Shown in pieces: positions 1 through 8,199 of a DNA stretch of 28,067 nt (its first letter is position 1; the number at the start of each line of letters is the position of its first letter). Position numbers and translations under genes: made by a program. The notes beneath the pieces are model-generated. The model was not told the origin of the DNA and did no database searches. It worked only from the letters and a program-made list of their open reading frames with translations. The stretch comes from Deltaproteobacteria bacterium (GTDB lineage Bacteria > Desulfobacterota > Desulfobacteria > Desulfobacterales > ETH-SRB1): contig JAFCZU010000006.1 of assembly GCA_019314185.1 (NCBI GenBank), forward strand, positions 1-28,067. Direction: 5' to 3'.

Positions 1-311
1 AATCCATCAGCGGTCATGACAGACCTGTCTGTTCGGATAAGATATTCATTATCTTTTAAATCGCCGAACTGCTGAACCGATGATTTCCCAAGCTCAATAG
101 CGGCAAGTCCTGATTTTACGTCATCAATGTTTACAGGCGATATAAATCTTACCTGTATTAATGTTCCACCGGCAAAGTCGATTCCATACTTCGGCCCCTT
201 ATGAATTATTAAAGAAACCATGCTGATAACAATCATTATAATTGAAATAGAAAAAGCGATTTTTCTATTTCCGATAAAATTTATATTTATGTTGGGTTTG
301 ATAAACTGCAT
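1..311 (-). CDS. secF: Protein translocase subunit SecF, N-terminal part (cut by window edge)
   Basis: SecF pairs with SecD in the inner membrane and uses the proton motive force to help the Sec channel release exported proteins. About 103 residues are visible, starting at an ATG at 309-311 with a GGAA-type ribosome site a few bases upstream. One membrane helix covers roughly residues 18-36, followed by GIDFAGGT at 43-50, the hallmark of the first periplasmic domain of SecF. It lies downstream of secD on the same strand, the usual secD-secF order. The rest of the gene is outside the window. The identification is firm from the motif and the neighbour; whether the missing part is intact cannot be seen. 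Confidence 0.93.
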   Translation of the reverse strand, partial: MQFIKPNININFIGNRKIAFSISIIMIVISMVSLIIHKGPKYGIDFAGGTLIQVRFISPVNIDDVKSGLAAIELGKSSVQQFGDLKDNEYLIRTDRSVMTADG

Positions 312-330
312 TCATATTCCTTTTATGCCT

Positions 331-436
331 GCGTTAAGCGATTAGCTGTTAGCTCTTATGAAATCGAAGATGTTATTATGTTAATAACATCTTGATATAG
401 TTTGACTAATAGCTAAAAGCTAATGACTGATTGCTC
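331..436. repeat. Inverted array of 7-bp repeats around a perfect hairpin (secD-secF spacer)
   Basis: The left arm reads TTAGCTG, TTAGCTC, TTATGAA (342-362). The right arm reads CTAATAG, CTAAAAG, CTAATGA, CTGATTG (406-433). The arms are roughly reverse complements of each other. Between them, 367-378 and 382-393 form a perfect 12-bp inverted repeat with the 3-base loop TGT. There is no U-run typical of an intrinsic terminator on the minus strand, so it may be a processing or stability element within the secD-secF transcript, or simply a mobile repeat. Confidence 0.7.
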
Positions 437-444
437 ATTTCAAG

Positions 445-2022
445 TTAGATACTCAATCTTTTAATTTTCCTGTTCATCAATAGATAATCAAATACAAGCC
501 GTGTAATAACAAGGGAAGTAAAAAGGCTGGCAAGCACACCCAGGCTTAATGTCACGGCAAATCCCTTTACGGGCCCTGTACCGAACTGAAACAAAACAAG
601 CGCGGCGATAAGTGTTGTAACATTTGCGTCAAGAATAGTGAACGTTGCCTTGTTATAACCTGAAGCTACCGCCGCACGGATAGTTTTGCCGATAGCCATT
701 TCTTCTCTTATCCGTTCAAATATCAGAACATTGGCATCTACAGCCATTCCTATGGTAAGTATGATTCCAGCAATACCGGGCAGCGTCAGCGTAGCCTGGA
801 AACCTGCCAGCCCCGCCGCAATAAGGATAATATTTAAAACCAATGCCAAGTCTGCTATAAAACCCGAACCTTTATAATAGATAATCATAAATATGATTAC
901 AAGAAGACCGCCTATACACACGGAAATAATCCCTTTGTTAATTGAATCAGCTCCAAGGGAAGGGCCCACGGTTCTTTCCTCAAGTATCTTAACCGGCGCT
1001 GGGAGAGCGCCTGCACGAAGAGCAATGGCAAGATCGCTGGCTTCTTCTGTTGTAAAACTTCCGGTTATGCGGGCCTCGCCGCCTGTAATCTTTTCCTGAA
1101 TAACAGGCGCAGAATAAACCGTATTGTCTAAAATAATTGCAAGCCGTTTTTTTACATTGTTTTCTGTTATTTTGGCAAAGATCCTTCCACCTTTTTTATC
1201 AAAACTGATGGATACATACGGTTCGTTGTATTGTGAATCTATTTGAACCCTTGCATCTGTCAGGTTAGCTCCTGTTAAAAGCGTTTGTTTTTTAATAAGA
1301 AAGTGATCTTTTATTTCCCGCTTTGTTTCCGGATCTTCTGTGATATGAACAAGAATTTCGCTTCCACGTGGAACACTTCCCTTTAGAGCAGCATTAACAT
1401 CATGTGTTTCATCCACAAGTTTGAATTCTAAAAGAGCTGTTTTACCGATAAGATCTTTTGCCCTCTGTGTGTCCTTGATTCCGGGCAGTTGTATAAGGAT
1501 ACGGTTTTCGCCCTGAAGCCTGATATCCGGTTCACTGACGCCGAATTGATCTATTCGGTTTCTTATGGTTTCAAGAGCCTGCGCTGTGGCAAGTTTTTTG
1601 ATATGCCCGGTTTCTTTGTCAGGCAGATCCATTACTATGGTCAGGACCTCATCATCTGTTGATTTCGAAACGATACGCAGTTCTTTAAACTCCTTGTCTA
1701 AAAGAGTCTCAAACTTCCCAACATTTTCCTTTCCCTGCATCCTGAGAAATATCTTTGCGCCGTCAATCCTGTCTATGCTGAGATATCTTATCTGGTCTTT
1801 CCTTAAAACACCGCGGAGTTCATGGGTTATACGATCTATTGTACTTTCCACGGCTTTTTCCGTTTCGACTTCAAGGACAAGATGCATGCCTCCCTGAAGA
1901 TCAAGCCCGAGATTTATCTTCTTATGGGGCCACATCGCCGGCTTTATGGTAGGAAGTATATAGATGACAGCAACTATTATAACTGTAAGAACCAGAATGA
2001 GTTTCCAGGAAAGATTCTTCAA
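445..2022 (-). CDS. secD: Protein translocase subunit SecD
   Basis: SecD is the large partner of SecF in the inner-membrane SecDF complex that assists late steps of Sec export. The 525-residue product has a first membrane helix at about 7-26, then GLDLQGGMHL from residue 39, the conserved start of the first periplasmic domain. A large periplasmic region follows, then a five-helix membrane block over roughly the last 160 residues containing GMAVDANVLIFERIREE (around 425-440), a signature of the family. The start is a TTG at 2020-2022, placed 8 bases after AAAGGA; no better ATG was seen. Length is in the range of SecD proteins without long insertions. It is followed by secF and preceded by yajC, the common secDF-yajC grouping. 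Confidence 0.97.
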   Translation of the reverse strand: MKNLSWKLILVLTVIIVAVIYILPTIKPAMWPHKKINLGLDLQGGMHLVLEVETEKAVESTIDRITHELRGVLRKDQIRYLSIDRIDGAKIFLRMQGKENVGKFETLLDKEFKELRIVSKSTDDEVLTIVMDLPDKETGHIKKLATAQALETIRNRIDQFGVSEPDIRLQGENRILIQLPGIKDTQRAKDLIGKTALLEFKLVDETHDVNAALKGSVPRGSEILVHITEDPETKREIKDHFLIKKQTLLTGANLTDARVQIDSQYNEPYVSISFDKKGGRIFAKITENNVKKRLAIILDNTVYSAPVIQEKITGGEARITGSFTTEEASDLAIALRAGALPAPVKILEERTVGPSLGADSINKGIISVCIGGLLVIIFMIIYYKGSGFIADLALVLNIILIAAGLAGFQATLTLPGIAGIILTIGMAVDANVLIFERIREEMAIGKTIRAAVASGYNKATFTILDANVTTLIAALVLFQFGTGPVKGFAVTLSLGVLASLFTSLVITRLVFDYLLMNRKIKRLSI

Positions 2023-2490
2023 TGATATATTCCTTTATTAAGGATGAGTTCGTAAAAAATTGAATTCATCAGGTGTTAGGTGTTAAGTGTTAAGTTAAAA
2101 CAATTAGCTGCTCAAGTTTCGCACCCATAAAAACGCTTAAATATCAACAAGTTTTACATAAAATGAGATCAATATTTTTGATGAACATTTTTTCAAAATA
2201 AAAAAACAGACCCCGCGCCAATTAAAGCTTTGCGGATATTGCTCCTGCATTGATTTTGGCATAGCAATTGTCTATCTATTTGAAATTATACAATTTACTG
2301 CTATAATCAGACCATGCGGAACTTGAGTTATCTATTTATCAAGCTCTTAACACTTAAACCTGGCACTTAACACATTTCATTCTTTATCACATAAAAACCC
2401 CAGAATCAGTCAAATCGCCGGACAGTCAAATCAAAATCAGGTATCCGCGCGCGCTCGACATTCATCAATGGGGCTTTTAGAAAGCTTTTT
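2023..2490. other. Gene-free secD-yajC spacer with repeat units
   Basis: This 468-bp spacer has no convincing gene or RNA. It begins with a repeat unit (2043-2104). A second set of related units in the opposite orientation is near 2346-2372 (CTTAACA, CTTAAAC, CTTAACA). The rest is AT-rich and unremarkable apart from a GCGCGCGC run near 2448. Such a long gap between yajC and secD suggests repeat expansion in an otherwise compact operon. Confidence 0.5.
2043..2104 (+). repeat. Dispersed repeat unit: TTCGTAAAAA hairpin plus AGGTGTT heptads, copy 1
   Basis: GATGAGTTCG (2043-2052) and TGAATTCATC (2061-2070) form an imperfect stem around TAAAAAAT. Directly after come heptads AGGTGTT, AGGTGTT, AAGTGTT, AAGTTAA (2071-2098), then AAACAATT. 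The same order of parts recurs at 14824-14887 and, inverted, at 2957-3004. Confidence 0.75.
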
Positions 2491-2841
2491 TTATTTACTG
2501 TCTTTCCCCTGCTGGGGCTGTAACGCAGGCTGGTTCAATGCCGCAACATTGCTTCGATTAAGCTTCACACGAACTTTTTCCGCTATTTCCACTGTTATTG
2601 TGGTATCAGTTACACCTGTAATACGTCCATAAAGACCGCCGGTTGTTATTACCTGGTCTCCCTTTTTAAGACTGCCGATCATTGCACGCTGTTCTTTCTG
2701 CTTTTTTTGCTGGGGCCGGATCAACAAAAAATAAAATATAGCGAACATCAATATAATAGGAATAAAAGACGCGAATCCACCCGCACCCTGACCACCTGCA
2801 CCTGCTCCACCCTGACCCATTGCATATGCCAAACTAACCAA
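2491..2841 (-). CDS. yajC: Preprotein translocase accessory protein YajC
   Basis: YajC is a small single-pass inner-membrane protein associated with SecDF. I place the start at TTG 2839-2841 because AAGGAGG lies exactly 7 bases before it; this gives 116 residues, whereas the longest reading (to 2898) adds 19 residues with no ribosome site. The protein has a glycine-rich N-terminal stretch, a hydrophobic helix (FIPIILMFAIFYFLLIRP) ending in the typical RPQQKKQKE, and GDQVITTGGLYGRI, the conserved soluble domain of the family. The tail is rich in Gln. A TTGACA hexamer at 2918-2923 on the minus strand could be a -35 box, but no good -10 is spaced correctly. The secD gene follows after a repeat-filled gap. 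Confidence 0.94.
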   Translation of the reverse strand: MVSLAYAMGQGGAGAGGQGAGGFASFIPIILMFAIFYFLLIRPQQKKQKEQRAMIGSLKKGDQVITTGGLYGRITGVTDTTITVEIAEKVRVKLNRSNVAALNQPALQPQQGKDSK

Positions 2842-2956
2842 AATCAATCCTCCTTTTGAATTACTATTTAATTTTAATGTATTCGTAAAAAAAACCAAAA
2901 TTGCTATTTACAAAATATGTCAAGCGTTAACCATTTAATATGAAAATTAAATATTT

Positions 2957-3004
2957 TATCTTAACACCCAACATCTGATGAATTCGACTTTTTACGAATT
3001 CATC
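2957..3004 (-). repeat. Dispersed repeat unit, copy 2 (inverted)
   Basis: Read on the minus strand this is a perfect 10-bp stem, GATGAATTCG and CGAATTCATC, around an 8-base loop containing TAAAAAGT, followed by heptads AGATGTT, GGGTGTT, AAGATAA. It has the same architecture as the units at 2043 and 14824. It overlaps the stop codon of the upstream lipoprotein gene, so it lies at the 3' end of that transcript and could act as a 3' hairpin. Confidence 0.75.
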
Positions 3005-3629
3005 GATTTTCATTCCAAACCATTTCAGTACAGCCAAATACACTGGCTATAGTAAGTTTAATATCCGAGACGCTACCTCCAATACTTTTATCGTCTACCG
3101 GGAATCTGACAAGATAGACAGATTTCCATGGCGATATAAATGGGAAAAAGTGACATGTAACAGCATTAACTTTTTTAATTTTTCGAATTTCAACCGGTTT
3201 AAGCCGCTTGTTTTCCCCAACAGTCAAATATATTTTCCAGATAGAATCCTTTTTGCTGAAATCATTCCACTTTTTATCCGGAACATATGCAGCCAGCACA
3301 AAATCATTGTAAGCTGCAGCAGCCTTTTTTTGATCCTTTGCAAACTTTTCCTTTTCTGCGCCGGTAAGCTTGTGAAGCCTGATATACTCGATTGAATAGG
3401 CGTCTCTAAACTGAGAGGATTTAAAGGTGGCGGAAGCTATCAGTTTAACATCAAGCCCCATGTAAACACGTGCTTCCCTGGTCCATTTATCAAATTCTAA
3501 TTTATAAGAACTGCCATGATATGGATCAGATGATTCTTTAAGCCGTTTAATCGGTTCAACAACCTGACATCCGTAGCAAAGAATAACAACAATAATTAAT
3601 AATATTTTAACAAAATACTTATTTATCAA
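3000..3629 (-). CDS. Putative lipoprotein of unknown function
   Basis: I do not recognise this 209-residue protein. It begins with a short charged region and a hydrophobic stretch (residues 6-19) ending in LCYGC, so Cys21 is a plausible lipidation site. The lipobox is not canonical, with Cys at -3 and Leu at -4. The mature part is mixed alpha/beta in character, rich in Lys and aromatic residues, without repeats or known catalytic motifs. It sits between purB and yajC on the same strand with gaps of more than 100 bp on both sides, so it is probably its own unit. Its stop codon lies in a dispersed repeat, so the C-terminal few residues (MVWNENR) could have been set by repeat insertion. Surface or periplasmic location is inferred only from the signal. 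Confidence 0.75.
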   Translation of the reverse strand: MINKYFVKILLIIVVILCYGCQVVEPIKRLKESSDPYHGSSYKLEFDKWTREARVYMGLDVKLIASATFKSSQFRDAYSIEYIRLHKLTGAEKEKFAKDQKKAAAAYNDFVLAAYVPDKKWNDFSKKDSIWKIYLTVGENKRLKPVEIRKIKKVNAVTCHFFPFISPWKSVYLVRFPVDDKSIGGSVSDIKLTIASVFGCTEMVWNENR

Positions 3630-3757
3630 CTTTGATGATCCCGTAAAAAGCTATAATATGCCGCTCTGCTGCACTGTAACCGAAAATAACTTATCGATTA
3701 TATCAAAAAGTTATGTGGTTTAACTATTTGAAAGTACGGTATGTTGCTTCACCATTA

Positions 3758-5050
3758 CTAATCAAATACACGTTTAAAAATGGCGCTGATATACTTTAAA
3801 TGATAGCTTACGTCAAATATTTCTTTGATTTTTTCCTGACCGAGCTGATTGCAAATCTTTTTATTGTTCATAATCAGATCTTTAAAATCATGTTTTTCAG
3901 CCCATACCCGCATGGCCTCTTTCTGTACAATTTTGTAAGCATCTTCGCGGGACATCCCCGATTCTGCAAGGGCTATCAATACCTGCTGTGAAAAGATCAG
4001 GCCTTTTAGCGTATTAAGGTTTTCCTCCATTCTTTTGGGATATACAACAAGATTTTTTATTATACCTGTAACCCTGTTTAACATATAATCCATCAATATC
4101 GTGCAATCAGGGGCAATAATCCTCTCCACGGAGGAATGACTGATATCTCGTTCATGCCACAGCGGTATATTCTCTAAGGATGCAATTGCGTTTGATCGTA
4201 TAATACGGGCAAGACCACAAAGATTTTCAGAGCCGACAGGATTCCTTTTGTGAGGCATGGCTGAAGAACCTTTCTGGCCTTTTGAAAAAAATTCTTCAGC
4301 CTCAAGGACCTCGGTTCTTTGCAGATGCCTTATTTCAAAAGCCATTTTTTCAATTGATGAGGCCATAATAGCAAGAGTTGTAAAATATTCGGCATAACGG
4401 TCCCTTTGAACTATTTGTGTCGAGGCAGGAGCAGGTTTGAGCTTTAGTTTTTTGCATACATATGCCTCAACAACCGGAGGAATATTTGCGAATGTTCCCA
4501 CCGCGCCTGAAAGTTTTCCAAAGCTGACAGTTTCAACAGCTCTCTCAAATCTATCCCTGTCTCTGCGCATCTCATCATACCAGACCGCTAATTTCAACCC
4601 AAAGGTAATCGGCTCCGCGTGTATTCCATGGGAGCGTCCGATCATCACAGTATTTTTATACTTTAGAGCTTTTTTCTTTATAACATTTAAAAGTATGCCG
4701 CAATCTTTAAGAATAATTGTGCCGGCCTGCCTGAGAAGATACGCCATGCTTGTATCAAGAACATCTGATGAAGTAAGTCCCATGTGAACATATCTTGAGT
4801 CCGGCCCCACATGCTCTGCAACACTTGTTAGAAAGGCAATAACATCATGTTTTGTTTCAGCCTCAATCTCTTCGATTCTTTTAACTGAAAACCCGGCTTT
4901 TTTCTGTATATTTTCAAGCGACTTTGGGGGAATTTTTCCATTTTTTGCCAGCGCCTCACAGGCAAGTATCTCAACTTGCAGCCATGCCTTATATTTGTTT
5001 TCCTCTGTCCAGATATCTCCCATTACTTTTCTTGTATATCGCTTTATCAT
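3758..5050 (-). CDS. purB: Adenylosuccinate lyase
   Basis: PurB splits SAICAR to AICAR plus fumarate and adenylosuccinate to AMP plus fumarate in purine synthesis. The 430-residue product matches the usual length of the short bacterial form. Visible motifs are YVHMGLTSSDVLDT (about 87-100), the His-containing GRSHGIHAEPITFG (about 137-150) and SSAMPHKRNP (about 260-269), the fumarase/aspartase superfamily signature carrying the catalytic Ser. Superfamily members such as argininosuccinate lyase use other flanking residues; the TSSDVLDT block favours PurB. The ATG at 5048-5050 is preceded by AAGGAA at about 10 bases. It stands alone between a lipoprotein gene and a repeat-filled spacer. Confidence 0.97.
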   Translation of the reverse strand: MIKRYTRKVMGDIWTEENKYKAWLQVEILACEALAKNGKIPPKSLENIQKKAGFSVKRIEEIEAETKHDVIAFLTSVAEHVGPDSRYVHMGLTSSDVLDTSMAYLLRQAGTIILKDCGILLNVIKKKALKYKNTVMIGRSHGIHAEPITFGLKLAVWYDEMRRDRDRFERAVETVSFGKLSGAVGTFANIPPVVEAYVCKKLKLKPAPASTQIVQRDRYAEYFTTLAIMASSIEKMAFEIRHLQRTEVLEAEEFFSKGQKGSSAMPHKRNPVGSENLCGLARIIRSNAIASLENIPLWHERDISHSSVERIIAPDCTILMDYMLNRVTGIIKNLVVYPKRMEENLNTLKGLIFSQQVLIALAESGMSREDAYKIVQKEAMRVWAEKHDFKDLIMNNKKICNQLGQEKIKEIFDVSYHLKYISAIFKRVFD

Positions 5051-5072
5051 AATTCAATGTTTCCTTGAACTG

Positions 5073-5400
5073 GTTGCTCGTTGCTTGTTGCTTGTTATGA
5101 ATTGAGGAGCGAAGCGACACCATTATTCAAAATTCGATGTTGGACGTTCGACGTTCGACGTTCATCCCTTTTCTCTTCTAATCCTCTGACCTTCTGATCT
5201 TTTGCTTGTTGCTGGTTTTCTGGCCTCTGACATCCGACCTCTGTTTCTTTCTCTTCTAATTCCCGATCTCTAACCCGTGGGCAGGCACAGGGGCCAGCCC
5301 CTATTCTGGCATCTGATTCCTCTAATCCTCTAATCCTCTGACATCTGTTTCTTTTGCTGGTTGTTACTTTCAGCTCTACGCTCTATGCTCCCTGCTCACC
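5073..5400. repeat. Mosaic of different 7-bp degenerate tandem repeats
   Basis: The spacer between purB and the next gene consists almost wholly of short arrays with a period of seven: GTTGCTC/GTTGCTT/GTTGCTT/GTTATGA (5073-5100), GATGTTG/GACGTTC x3 (5136-5163), TCTGGCC/TCTGACA/TCCGACC/TCTGTTT (5219-5246) and GCTCTAC/GCTCTAT/GCTCCCT/GCTCACC (5373-5400). A TCTAATCC array of period eight lies near 5310-5340, and a GGGGCC-type GC-rich palindrome around 5278-5303. The last array runs into the stop codon of the upstream gene (5396-5398). Confidence 0.8.
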
Positions 5401-6154
5401 CTTCCGCAGGCATCCAGAGCGTTTCACCATCAAACCGAATTTCCTTTACCTGTTTATAATCGATTTGCTCAAGAAGAGCAAAAATCCTGTCCATCCGGTA
5501 AACAATAATTTTGTTTAAAGAAGCAATCAGGTTAAGATTAACACCCAGTTTTTTTTCTTTGATGTTGTAAATGTAAACAGTATGTTCTGAAAACTTTAAA
5601 AGTTTGCCCACTCCGGAGCTAAAACCCTCGCTGTCGGGTTCGTCGGCAAACTTGGAAAGTGTAATACCTTTGTGGTTAAAATACTCTGTTAAAAATTTAA
5701 AATGTATATTCCAGATGTTGTCTCCGGGTTGAACCACATATATTCCAAATGATTCTATCCTGTTCCCATGACCCTTACTCCTGGAACTTATATCTCGTTC
5801 AATAATATCGCCTGATTCAAGACGTATCTTATCAAGTAGTTCCTGCATAGGGATTGTTGCATCACCAATTTTGACAGATTCATCGGACCTGGCTATAATG
5901 TCAACCCCTTTTTCAACCCCGAACTCTGTTTTACGCTTCTGGATAAGGAACTGAAGCTCCTTATCCTTTTTCAATTTATTGTAATCTATGACAGTCTGAG
6001 ATTCAACCGGTAATCGAACTTTGGGAGGCATTTCTTTTGAAACAGAATCTTTCCCATCCTTTATTAATAACAATACTCCTGTGGCGGCAGTAACAACAAT
6101 AACCGCGCAGATTACAATAATATAAAAGATTTTCTTACTGTTTTTTTGAAGCAT
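5396..6154 (-). CDS. Membrane-anchored protein with LysM-like motif
   Basis: This 252-residue protein has one N-terminal membrane helix (about 10-31) after a short basic segment, so it is probably anchored in the inner membrane with its body outside. Residues 140-155, VVQPGDNIWNIHFKFL, look like the opening of a LysM peptidoglycan-binding domain (consensus V-x-x-GD-T/N-x-W-x-I), but the rest of the domain is atypical and interrupted. The C-terminal part has no motif known to me. The gene follows the RNase G gene by 6 bp on the same strand, so they are almost certainly co-transcribed. Function is unknown; a cell-envelope role is an inference from the anchor and the LysM-like segment. Confidence 0.7.
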   Translation of the reverse strand: MLQKNSKKIFYIIVICAVIVVTAATGVLLLIKDGKDSVSKEMPPKVRLPVESQTVIDYNKLKKDKELQFLIQKRKTEFGVEKGVDIIARSDESVKIGDATIPMQELLDKIRLESGDIIERDISSRSKGHGNRIESFGIYVVQPGDNIWNIHFKFLTEYFNHKGITLSKFADEPDSEGFSSGVGKLLKFSEHTVYIYNIKEKKLGVNLNLIASLNKIIVYRMDRIFALLEQIDYKQVKEIRFDGETLWMPAEG

Positions 6155-6160
6155 AAATTA

Positions 6161-7633
6161 TCACTTCTTCTGTTTTTCACAAACGATATTACTTTCCCCC
6201 GGAATCATCGCTTTGTCCCCTTTAATTACAATAAAGAGCTTACGCCTATCTTCCAGCTCAATTATTTCCTTGCGTTTTTTATTTAGTATATAGTCGGCAA
6301 CCTCAACCGGCACCATCGCTGCTACACCGGTTATCCCTTCTTTTAATGTTTCAAGACGAAGTTTGCGCAAAAAACTTACTCCAAGAGCTTCAGGAGATGG
6401 TATCAACCCTTTCCCTTTGCAATATTTGCAGTGATCAAAACTTCCGGATTCAATGGATGGCCTGATCCTCTGCCGTGACATTTCAATCAGCCCAAACTTT
6501 GAGATCTTTCCAATTTTTATCTTGGCCTTGTCTCCCTTTACATGGGTTTTTAAAGTCCTTTCAACTTCTACCTTATGCTTCGAATCTCTCATATCTATTA
6601 AATCAAGCACTATAAGCCCGCCCAGGTCCCTTAATCGCAACTGACGCGCAATCTCCTCGACAGCTTCAATATTAGTTGCAAATGCTGTCTGTTCAACAGA
6701 TTTTTTCTGGGTTGCCTTTCCTGAATTTACATCTATTGAAACCAAGGCTTCGGTTTGCTCTATTACAATAGAACCACCGGATTTTAACTTAACGCGGCTT
6801 TCAAATATGGATGCGATCTGAGTTTCAAGCTGATGTTTTGTAAATATAGGCTTGGCGCCCTTATAGAGTTTGACTATTTTGGTATGTTTCGGCGATATGA
6901 TATGCATAAAATCTTTTGTTTCACGATACACTGCAACATCATCTATAAGGATTTCGGTAACATCAGGTGTAAAATAGTCTCGGATGGATCTCAAAACCAG
7001 ATTTCTTTCCTTGTAAAGAAGCGCCGGAGCTTTTTTGTCCATCACATTTTTTTTGATGTTTTTCCATAATCGCAGGAGATATCTCACATCTTTGGCCAGA
7101 AGCGCCTTTGTACAATCTATACCAGCAGTGCGGACGATGATTCCAAATCCTTCTGGCAGGTTCAGCCCGTTTATTATATCCTTCAGACGCTTCCGTTCTG
7201 CTTCATCCTCAATTTTGCGTGAAATGCCCTTTGTATCGCTTCCAGGCATAAGAACCAGAAACCTTCCGGGCAAAGAAATATATGTTGTAAGCATGGCCCC
7301 TTTTTTCATGAAAGGATCTTTTGTGATCTGCACAACAAGTTCTTGGCCGCGCTTAACAATATTTTTTATGGAGGGTGTTCCTGACTGATTATCTTGATAG
7401 TATTCACTATGTATTTCATGTTTCTGCAGAAACCCGTGCCTCTCTAAGCCATAATCGACAAACACAGCCTGAAGACTTGGCTCTACACGAGCAATAACAG
7501 CTTTGTATATGTTGCCATGAGTAATTTCCCTTGCAGCGCTTTCAATATGAAATTCTTCCAGCTTGCCGTCTTTAACCTTTGCAATTCTGCATTCTTCAGG
7601 ATCTACCGCATTAATTAATATGTTACAGCTCAT
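6161..7633 (-). CDS. rng: Ribonuclease G (RNase E/G family)
   Basis: RNase G is an Mg-dependent endoribonuclease that trims the 16S rRNA 5' end and cuts some mRNAs. The 490-residue length equals the short RNase G form rather than RNase E. It opens with the RNase E/G N-terminal fold, then an S1 RNA-binding segment (about residues 37-130, including GNIYKAVIARVEPSLQAVFVD-type sequence). The catalytic block shows SIDVNSGK (about 297-304) and IVLDLIDMRD (about 336-345), which supply the two metal-binding aspartates. CKYCKGKG (about 399-406) is the Zn-link that holds the dimer together. The ATG at 7631-7633 lacks a close ribosome site; AAGGA is about 14 bases upstream. The LysM-like gene follows within 6 bp. 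Confidence 0.95.
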   Translation of the reverse strand: MSCNILINAVDPEECRIAKVKDGKLEEFHIESAAREITHGNIYKAVIARVEPSLQAVFVDYGLERHGFLQKHEIHSEYYQDNQSGTPSIKNIVKRGQELVVQITKDPFMKKGAMLTTYISLPGRFLVLMPGSDTKGISRKIEDEAERKRLKDIINGLNLPEGFGIIVRTAGIDCTKALLAKDVRYLLRLWKNIKKNVMDKKAPALLYKERNLVLRSIRDYFTPDVTEILIDDVAVYRETKDFMHIISPKHTKIVKLYKGAKPIFTKHQLETQIASIFESRVKLKSGGSIVIEQTEALVSIDVNSGKATQKKSVEQTAFATNIEAVEEIARQLRLRDLGGLIVLDLIDMRDSKHKVEVERTLKTHVKGDKAKIKIGKISKFGLIEMSRQRIRPSIESGSFDHCKYCKGKGLIPSPEALGVSFLRKLRLETLKEGITGVAAMVPVEVADYILNKKRKEIIELEDRRKLFIVIKGDKAMIPGESNIVCEKQKK

Positions 7634-7769
7634 ATATTTTTATTTTTTCCTTTTTTACCCGTTTGTTAAATTTGATGACTTCGTAAGTACTTATTTTTTG
7701 TTAAAATATGAAATTGCTATATACAAGTCAAATCATTTCTCTTAAAGAGAAGCATCAATGCTAATGAAC

Positions 7770-7874
7770 TCGTAAAAAGTCCAAATCTTCCACTTTGACC
7801 ACAATGTATAGCGTTGTTAGCTTTTATCATGCTCAACACATTGTGGTAGCAAATTGTTTTCGGACTTTTTACGA
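7770..7874. repeat. 105-bp palindromic element with TCGTAAAAAGTCC ends
   Basis: TCGTAAAAAGTCC at 7770-7782 and GGACTTTTTACGA at 7862-7874 are perfect 13-bp inverted ends. Nested inside, ACCACAATGT (7798-7807) and ACATTGTGGT (7838-7847) are perfect 10-bp inverted repeats. No coding capacity. It resembles a miniature inverted-repeat element and shares its end motif with the larger element at 15973-16136. Confidence 0.8.
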
Positions 7875-8081
7875 AACTGTCAGAGTTAAACCCAACAGCA
7901 ATTGCTTCACACATTTCATCGAATTACTGATTCCTGCTTGTCTTTAGAATTGTCCCTTTTTCGCAAAACTTTGATATTTTCGTAAAAAGCTACAAAAATT
8001 ATTTATCTAACACGACAAAAGTGTTTTAACACTACCAGACAAGACGGTTTGTGTCAATTAATCAACCAAAAATCAATATAC

Positions 8082-8112
8082 TTGACGCTGAAACTTTTTT
8101 TTGTGGTATAAG
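8082..8112 (+). promoter_or_regulatory. Putative sigma-70 promoter for the PP2C phosphatase
   Basis: TTGACG (8082-8087) is followed by GGTATAAG; TATAAG occupies 8107-8112 with a 19-base spacer, or GGTATA (8105-8110) with 17. About 90 bases of leader precede the ATG at 8200. Based on box similarity only. Confidence 0.45.
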
Positions 8113-8199
8113 AGTAAAGAATCTTGGCCCAAAAGACCAAGTTTTTCAAAGTAAAACAAAAAAGCTAATGTTTAAATAACTAGTCGAGCATAATTAACC

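Larger units (their letters stand above)
7634..8199. other. Divergent spacer between rng and the phosphatase gene
   Basis: This 566-bp region separates two genes transcribed away from each other and must hold their promoters. It contains GATGACTTCGTAAGTAC (7674-7690), the palindromic element at 7770-7874, another TTCGTAAAAAGC copy (7973-7990) and a promoter for the rightward gene. A minus-strand reading frame crossing the palindrome has no support as a gene. Confidence 0.55.

Noticed and set aside
5278..5303. Possible terminator in the purB upstream spacer
   Set aside because: A GC-rich palindrome without a U-run on either strand; better read as a repeat.
5073..5400. CRISPR-like array
   Set aside because: Units are 7-8 bp, adjoining and degenerate, without spacers of constant length, and no cas genes are present.
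7717..7914. Minus-strand reading frame of 65 codons
   Set aside because: It runs through the 105-bp palindrome and has no motif or ribosome site; an artefact of the repeat.
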